Below, in pieces: positions 58,091 through 64,000 of a stretch of 64,000 bases of DNA. A model generated the notes under the pieces. The model saw only the letters and a list, made by a program, of their open reading frames with translations, ran no database searches and was not told where the DNA came from. The DNA is from Varanus komodoensis (lineage: Eukaryota; Chordata; Lepidosauria; Squamata; Varanidae), in assembly GCF_004798865.1 (NCBI RefSeq), contig NW_025335268.1, positions 74,011,690-74,075,689 on the forward strand. Direction: 5' to 3'. The position numbers and the translations under genes were made by a program. Every line of letters begins with the position of its first letter. Within the stretch, counting starts at the first letter, position 1.

Positions 58091-58900
58091 ATCTGACATC
58101 TACATGAAACCACGGAGGGTTCATCCCATGGAGTTTTGGAGTGCGCTGCCATCCGTGCGCTGGCGGCACACAGCTCCAGGTCTCCTTTTCATCATCAGCA
58201 CGTGAGGCTACAGGTGTGCTGAGCAGGAGCCTGAAAGCAACCTTGGACAGGATGAGGGCTAACAAACTGACGCTTGCGCCAGACAAGGCAGAAATACTCT
58301 TGCTGCGAGTTCCGCTGACCAGGCGGAGGTGCTTGACCTGTTCTGGAGGGGGTCGCACTCCCCCTGAAGGAGCAGATTCGCAGCTTGGGGTCTCCCTTCA
58401 ACCACCGTTGTCACCTGAGGCTCAGGTGGCCTCAGTGGCACAGAGTGCCCCTTACGGGTTCCAACTATGCTCTCAACTGCACCCCACTTTGGAGAGGAAT
58501 AGCCTGGCTTCAGTAATCTACACTCTGGTAATCTATAAATCAGATTCCTGCAATGCACTCTACCGGGGCTGCCCTTGAAGAGTTTTGGTGTATGAATGTG
58601 GCCGCCAGACTAACAGCCAGGACCAGATCTTCCGAGTGCAGAGCACCAGGCCTGGCCCACTTGCATCGGCTTCTGAGTCCATTCAAGGCGTTGCTTTAAC
58701 TTATAAAGCATGTATTCATGTACGCCTCTCTCAGCTACACTCTACCCAGGTCCTCTGGTCTTCCTCCGAGCACCAAGCGCAAACGAGTCTTGCAGGGCAC
58801 AAACAAGGGGAAGGACCTTCCCAGTGGTGGCCCCCGTGGAGGCTCCTTGTGGACTCACAGCATTACTGTTCCAAAAGATGCCACCAGGTGTCTTGTTTGC
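58091..58900 (+). mobile_element. Old L2-group LINE, 3' part of the split copy
   Basis: Resumes at DIYMKP (L2 NIYMKPLGE), then TLDRMRANKLTLAPDKAEIL, LSPEAQVASVAQSAPYGFQL and SDSCNALYRGCP, matching L2 motifs in order. Several breaks; clearly older than the copies at 33 and 54 kb. Confidence 0.75.
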
Positions 58901-59385
58901 TTGTTTTTTTGTTTCGTTTGTTTAATCGCCAAGTTGTGTCCAACCCATCATGACCCCATGGACAACATTCCTCCAGGCCTTCCTGTCCTCCACCATCCCC
59001 CAGAGTCCACTTAAACTCACGTCGACTGCTTCCATGACCCCATCCAGCCACCTCATCTGCTGCCCCCTTCTTCTTTCGCCGTCAATTGTTCCCAGCATCA
59101 GGCTCTTCTCCGGGGAGTCCTTCCTTCTCATTAGGTGGCCAAAGTATTTGAGTTTCATCTTCAGCATCCGGCCTTCTAAAGAGCAGTCAGGGTTGATCTC
59201 CTCTAGGACTGACCGGTTGGATCGCCTTGCGGTCCAAGGGACTCGCAGGCGTCTCCTCCAGCACCACAATTCAAAGGCCTCAATCCTTCGGCGCTCAGCC
59301 CTCCTTATGGTCCAGCTTTCACAGCCATACATTGCAACTGGGAAAACCATCGCCTTGACTTTTGTCATACAGTAAACTTTTGTTT
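58885..59385 (-). mobile_element. BovB (RTE) LINE 3' end
   Basis: On the - strand a frame of 148 codons (59368-58922) encodes the C-terminus of the BovB ORF2 protein: VKAMVFPVAMYGCESWTIRR, AFELWCWRRRLRVPWTARRS, KLKYFGHLMRRKDSPEKSLM, RWLDGVMEAVDVSLS and RKAWRNVVHGV, ending just before a CAAA-type tail (AACAAACGAAACAAAAAAAC). BovB is known from squamates and ruminants as a horizontally transferred LINE. 5' truncated but frame intact to the stop. Confidence 0.93.
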
Positions 59386-59430
59386 GCTTAATGCGTGCAT
59401 TACATTGAGTAGTTAATATAAAATTTCTTC

Positions 59431-60204
59431 ATGACTAGACTGCTCTTTCACTGGCACTCTCTGGGTGGTGCCTGGAATTTCCCGCAGGACCAAAGGGCAG
59501 GTTTGCGTGATACGCGACCATGTTGGGGTTTCCTGAAGCACCAGGCAGTGGCCATCTGGCCCTCTTCCTTCCCTGCTTCCTTCCCTCTTGCTCCTCCAGG
59601 TGGTCTGTCAAAGGACAGGCTCCTCGTTCAGACAGCCATGACCGTGAGCAGAGCTGGATTTGCCCAGATGCCAAGCAGTCTCTACTGCAGTAGAGAAGAA
59701 GACAGGAGAGCGGATCAGGCACTCTTGCCTCCTGCTCCAGAGGAGACCTGTAGCGAGGAACAGGATGGGGCTGGGCCAGACGAGGATGCTCCCTTCTCGG
59801 CAAGTCTGGGAAGCGCTGAGCAACCCCGCTTAGCCCAGTTTCTCCCTTCCCCGTCCTTCCTTGAATGGCTTTCTCTGGAGCAGGAGCAACGAAGGGGCAC
59901 CCGCTTGTCAAAGTCGCGCTGGCAGGAGCGTGGGGACGATGGCATTTGCCCTCTTCTCCTAGAAGTAGCTCCTCTCCGCCAATTCTCCTCCCTCCCGCTT
60001 GCATGTGAGAAGTCAGCAGCGGGAAGCTCTCTGGACCAGGAGGAGCCAGGACACCCGAACAGGTGCCTCATCAGGCCAGCTGCTTGGCAAAAGCCGCAGC
60101 CTCCACCCTGGCCAAGCAGCTCTCTTGTTCCGGCCTTTTCCCGTGATGGGTTGCGATGTTTCCCCCTCGCCCACGATTCTAGAACTCAAGGGGTCACCTC
60201 ATGA
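59431..60204 (+). other. 257-codon open frame of unknown origin
   Basis: Ser/Glu/Pro/Arg-rich, with EEQDGAGPDEDAPFSA and SFLEWLSLEQEQRRGTRLSK. The opposite strand is also open for 189 codons, so the composition may explain it. The arrangement is reminiscent of repeat-encoded basic regions, and a CR1-type fragment starts at its end. I see no splice or promoter signal. Probably not a host gene. Confidence 0.2.
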
Positions 60205-60450
60205 GACGGATTGGTTGGAGAGCCGGGGCAGATCAAAGGCAGTGCTTCTTCACCCAGCGCATCGTCAAGCTGTGGCATTCACCACCACAAGACTTAGTGA
60301 TGGCCACTGATTTAGGGGAGCAGAGAAATTCCAGGGGAAGGCGCTCAGTCCCTATCGATAGTCCTGCTGGCCATGCGGTGCCTCCAGGGCCAGAAGCAAT
60401 GCCCAGCAATTGCCGGGGAACATCTCCTGCTGGTGGGTTTTTCGGGGGGC
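60175..60450 (+). mobile_element. CR1-group LINE fragment
   Basis: Has GATTCTAGAACTCAAGGGG, GTGCTTCTTCACCCAGCGCA, AGCTGTGGCATTCACCACCA and TAGTGATGGCCACTGATTTA in the order of a common reptile CR1-type repeat. Diverged from consensus. Confidence 0.6.
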
Positions 60451-62010
60451 AGAATGAGGGGCTAGACTGAGCCTTGAGCTGATCTATCCACACATCTGCT
60501 GTGATTGCCTCCTTGGGTCTTTTTCAGTCCCTGTTCCAACGCTGGCTGTTCGGTAACTTGATCGCTTTTTTTAGGTTCCACTGGCACAGTATGGGGGCTG
60601 GCGGCCTCCCTTTGGAGATCTCATGCTGGCCAGGCTAACCCAGATGAACAAGTTTCTCCCAGTGCAGCCACCTCTTGGCACAGCCCATTTCCTTCTTGCG
60701 TTTGGCAAGCACGGTCATAGGTCGGATTTGACAAAGGCTTCTCTGATGGACGCCAGTCCAAAGAGTTGGCCTCTCTCTCTGTCACTTCCTCCGCTGCCCG
60801 TTCCTGCTTTCTGCAAAAAGCAACAATAGCTGGGGCCATTTGCTAGTTCTAAGGCACGGTAGATTGTAGGATGCTTCCTTATGGGAAGCTACTCTCAACA
60901 TCCTAAGAAAGTTACAGCTTCTTTCATGATGACCCCACAGCATGGTTTCTATTTTTTCACGGGGAAAAAAATATTTTTTCGTATGTCCTAATGCAATGAT
61001 AGAAGGAAGCATATGTTGATGGAATACCGTATCATGCCTTGATTCCCTGCTGGTACCCAGAGCCAGCAGTAAGATTTTGGCTTGGTAATACTTTGGATTA
61101 TCTGGCCAAAGCACCTCTAAGAAGTGTTCTTTTGAGGGGAATTCAGTTGTTTGCTTGTTTAAGGGGCAAAGGATACACCGTGCATGTACAGACCGTGTCA
61201 TCTGAGCTGGTGTTGTGGTTTTTAAAAAACGGATCCTAACAAAAAATTCAATTTTAGTTTGTAGGCAGCTGTTTAAAAATGCATAAAACTGTTCCCAGTG
61301 ATAGACTCCATGTTAGTTTCCAGCTATGCGAAAAAAGGGAAAAGAAGCAAAATATTTTGTGGCATCCTAGAAACTGATTCAATGAGGACTATGTGAGTTT
61401 AGTGTTTCAAGACATTCTGAGCTAGAACGGCACCAAACCTGGAGCCTAACCTAACTATGAAGCATCGGCTTGAAAATCTCTCAGGTTCTTCCTCCTGGGC
61501 TGGCGATGGCCAGAGCGGTAAATTTCTTCTCGGGGGAGCTGGTGAAAAGCAGCAACAGTTCAGCTCAGTGGGGGCAGCTCAGTGGGGGCCAGAGCCAGCA
61601 GGCAAGCAATTTTGGCAGGATGCTTTTCATGCTATATTTATAATGCCAAAGGAGGCTCATGGAAACTTGGCCCGTCGTGGGAAAAGAGTGTGTTGGGAAC
61701 AGCACTTTCTGCTCCATTATCTCGCTTAGTGGCTTGGTCCTTCCTTGCCATAGGCCGCTGCTGGTCGCTGCGTTCTCTCCTGCTTATTCCTATCTCACTA
61801 ACCCTCTGTTTGGACACCGTGGTGCCTTTAGGCAGGCAGCACGGGTGGAAGAAGGTTCCTGCCCTGCTATCTTGCAAAAAATAGGAGGAGAGTGATGCCA
61901 ACCCAACAGACCTGTCGGTCTACCCAGTCCAGGGTTTTGCACGCACATTTTCCCCTTGGTGCTGTCGAATATTCCCAGCGGCGAAAAGCAGTGTACAAAC
62001 GCAGTGCAGG
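60451..62010. other. Intergenic stretch with no recognised feature
   Basis: About 1.6 kb of mixed composition with short chance frames. No conserved exon, repeat family or RNA gene recognised. Confidence 0.5.
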
Positions 62011-62011
62011 T

Positions 62012-62255
62012 GTGTGGTGCCCCGCCTATGGAATGCGCTCCCCAGAGAGGTCCGCCTGGCGCCATCCTTATTTGTTTTTCGGCACCAGGCTAAGACCTTT
62101 TCATTGAAACAATATTGTAATAACTTTTAATATCAGCTATAGGTTTTAATTCGCAGCCAGGGTGAATCTGGATGTTATTTGTATTGTGTTTTTATTTTAT
62201 GGAAGCCGTCCTGAGGCTATGCGATGAGACGGCATACAAAAATTCTAAATAACAA
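62012..62255 (+). mobile_element. L2 LINE 3' terminus
   Basis: Begins in GCCTATGGAATGCGCTCCCC ([12 protein letters not shown] region) and continues to GGCACCAGGCTAAGACCTTT and a 3' UTR with GAAGCCGTCCTGAGGCTATG. Truncated to about 240 bp. Confidence 0.85.
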
Positions 62256-62893
62256 ATATGTGGGGTGGTTGAGTCTGTAGCTTGCTGGCTGAGCATGGAG
62301 ATGACCCTGCTTCATACCCAAACATCAGAAAAGAGGAGCTGGTCAGAGGGACTCCAATTCCTTGCAAAATAAGCCCTTTGAAGGTGGAGGAATCCTGCCC
62401 CCTCGGACTGACCGTTCGTGTAGAGCTGAAGTGGCACACAAGAAGTGCTCCGCTTCAAAAGGCACTTCGGCTGCAGATGCGCTAGGCCCTAGATTCTAGG
62501 GAGCCTCGGTTAACTCACAGTCTCAGCCCCCTGACCTGCCAGGTCCGCATTACGTTGGCCTACCTTTCAGGGTTGTTGAGGGACTTCAAGATATAATGCC
62601 CATGGGGTGTTTTGAATGTGCGCGGCCTGAATCTATCTGCTTGTTGATGTTGGCATCAGTCAAGGCTTTGCAGGACCGCAGCCCACGAGTGTTCTTAAAA
62701 GCTAAACATTATTCTCAGAGAGGATTCGTTTTATATAAAAATGCAAGACATTGGGCTCCTCCTGCACTGAAAGAGGCTGGGAATCAAAGGTCAGGAGGCT
62801 GCATTTTAACGAGTCTGCACCCTTCTTTCGCCACACGTATCACAACACTACGGTGCTGAAAACAGTGTGATTATGCACAGGGCCTTCCTACGC

Positions 62894-62899
62894 TTTATT
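62894..62899 (-). promoter_or_regulatory. SSMEM1 poly(A) signal
   Basis: TTTATT on the + strand gives AATAAA on the gene strand, 145 nt after the SSMEM1 stop codon. Confidence 0.6.
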
Positions 62900-63044
62900 G
62901 ACATGAGTCACTCCTTGGCAGCAGCTGAGCCGTGCGCGGCACCCACCCTGCCTGTCCTTGCGCACGCAAACAAGCCCACATGGGACGGGGCCGAAAGTGG
63001 GTCACACGCACAACAGCTCCCCAGAGCGACTCCTCTTCTCTGGA

Positions 63045-63473
63045 TCAGTTGCTCTTCTCTTGGGGGAAGAACATCGGTTGAAAGAAGTGCTGGGCGAGCC
63101 ATTCCCTCGTCCTCTTGGCTTTGCAACGGAGGCAGGGCTGCTCTCTCACTGCGTCGCTTCGCTTCCAGGCTGTCCTCCGTGCCTTCTGGCTGGACATGCT
63201 GAGGCTGTCCCCCGACAGGCTGCGTGACCACCACGAGAGCTGCGAGCCCACACGGTCGGAGCCTGTAGAGTTGCTATCGCAGCAGGACTGCCGGCCCACT
63301 TTGGGCAGGTGCTTCTTCTTCAGCTGCCTCTTTGGAGAAGGCGATCTAGCCGGGGACTTGTCTCCAACCGATCCCTTCTTTATAGAAGGAGCACTCGCCG
63401 TTGACCTTCCTCCAGCCAGCTTCCTCCGGAGACCACAGATACTAAACTTGCACTGACAGTCACAGCCGCAGTC
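63045..63473 (-). CDS. SSMEM1: SSMEM1, last exon (5' partial)
   Basis: A 143-codon exon (stop TGA at 63045-63047) preceded by an acceptor (TCTAGGTTTCCAG). It encodes a basic, Ser/Lys-rich tail with SPARSPSPKRQLKKK and ends with CLRCKAKRTREWLAQHF, which matches the conserved C-terminal CLHCKALRTNEWLAHH motif of mammalian SSMEM1 (serine-rich single-pass membrane protein 1, testis-expressed). The start of this exon is Cys-rich (DCGCDCQCKF). Its position on the same strand as CPA2 and next to it agrees with human synteny. The transmembrane part must be in an earlier exon; I could not find it in 63474-64000, so it is probably beyond the window. The molecular function of the family is poorly known. 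Confidence 0.8.
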   Translation of the reverse strand, partial: DCGCDCQCKFSICGLRRKLAGGRSTASAPSIKKGSVGDKSPARSPSPKRQLKKKHLPKVGRQSCCDSNSTGSDRVGSQLSWWSRSLSGDSLSMSSQKARRTAWKRSDAVREQPCLRCKAKRTREWLAQHFFQPMFFPQEKSN

Positions 63474-64000
63474 CTGGAAACCTAGACTCAGGAAGGCAGG
63501 GCGTTTGAGGGGTGGGTGGTTGTGAATAAACAAACAAACACGTCAGACTGCTGCCTGATTAAAGAACTATTGGCCCAGCCTCCCCTCTGCCTGAGGTGTG
63601 CTGTATCCAGAGGCTCGCCCACATGAATTCTGGGCCTTAAATCTGTTGATTATATTTGCTTAAATGTGCGTGGGAGGGGCATTATTCTGAAGAAACAAGC
63701 TCATTTCCAACTGCTTTGCTAATGCTGCCACTGAAATGTGGCAGCTTGCAGCCTCTGGAGAGGTTGAACGTGGCCCCTGGAGTTGAGCGCCTCTGTTCGA
63801 TCAGTTTACTAAACCCTCCACAGTCCCTTTGGACAAACGGCAGGGCGGGAAGGAGCCGGCGGCAGCGTTACAAACCAGCCAAACCTAAGTAGCACTCGCC
63901 AGACTGAACAGACCGTGTGAGGAGAAGCAGGTGCAAGGTGAGAAAGAATCGGTGTGGTTACCCAACGGGGCAAGTGGCCCAGATGCCCAGAGCAGCCTAG
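63474..64000. other. SSMEM1 intron, no feature seen
   Basis: About 530 bp upstream of the last SSMEM1 exon. I found no hydrophobic exon or conserved repeat. Confidence 0.5.

Larger units (their letters stand above)
49931..63044. other. Repeat-dense region between CPA2 and SSMEM1
   Basis: About 13 kb with no conserved gene apart from one orphan exon (53277-53406, - strand). L2, CR1, BovB, L1 and SINE insertions fill roughly half of it. Parts between listed repeats (for example 50850-51750, 53640-54110, 60480-62010) hold nothing I recognise. Confidence 0.7.

Noticed and set aside
59431-60204. 257-codon open frame on the + strand as a host gene
   Set aside because: The antisense strand is open as well, composition is GC-rich and biased, there are no splice or promoter signs, and a CR1-type fragment runs into its end.
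1-64000. CRISPR array, bacterial operon or prophage-like system
   Set aside because: Genes have spliced exons and vertebrate repeats throughout; no regularly spaced direct repeats seen.

Overview
The window is vertebrate nuclear DNA, most likely from a squamate reptile. Its genes have long introns with GT-AG splice sites. Its repeats are those of lizards and snakes: many L2 and CR1 LINEs, tRNA-derived SINEs of Sauria type, a BovB (RTE) LINE, an L1 remnant and a pair of short hAT-type DNA elements. I cannot fix the species.

Four conserved genes are recognisable, in the same order as the human 7q32 block read in reverse. (1) CEP41, + strand, 369-10721: ten coding exons; the first coding exon lies before the window. 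It encodes a centrosome/cilium protein with a rhodanese-like domain. (2) CPA1, - strand, 15582-27513: eleven exons, complete, 419 aa. (3) CPA2, - strand, 37522-49930: eleven exons, complete, 417 aa. (4) SSMEM1, - strand: only its last exon, 63045-63473, is visible. CEP41 and CPA1 are convergent; CPA1, CPA2 and SSMEM1 are co-oriented. CPA1 and CPA2 are secreted pancreatic pro-carboxypeptidases A. Both keep every zinc and catalytic residue I could check, and differ as expected at the residue (Thr versus Ala) that widens the S1' pocket in CPA2. The CPA4 and CPA5 genes found between them in mammals are absent here.

Layout: 1-368 CEP41 intron; 369-10721 CEP41; 10.7-15.6 kb intergenic; 15.6-27.5 kb CPA1, with hAT elements and L2 copies in its introns; 27.5-37.5 kb intergenic, with a Sauria-like SINE flanked by a perfect target duplication and a young L2 carrying a 536-codon open reading frame; 37.5-49.9 kb CPA2, with a 5S-rRNA-derived segment in one intron and CR1 pieces in others; 49.9-63.0 kb a repeat-dense gene desert with nested insertions (SINE in L1, CR1 in L2), a BovB 3' end, an assembly gap inside an L2, and one well-formed orphan exon on the - strand (53277-53406); 63.0-64.0 kb the end of SSMEM1.

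The least explained items are the orphan exon, an 80-codon reading frame at 14786-15028, the 5S-derived segment, and a dispersed repeat shared by 38.1 kb and 55.7 kb. I saw no CRISPR array, functional rRNA or tRNA gene, or intact virus-like element.
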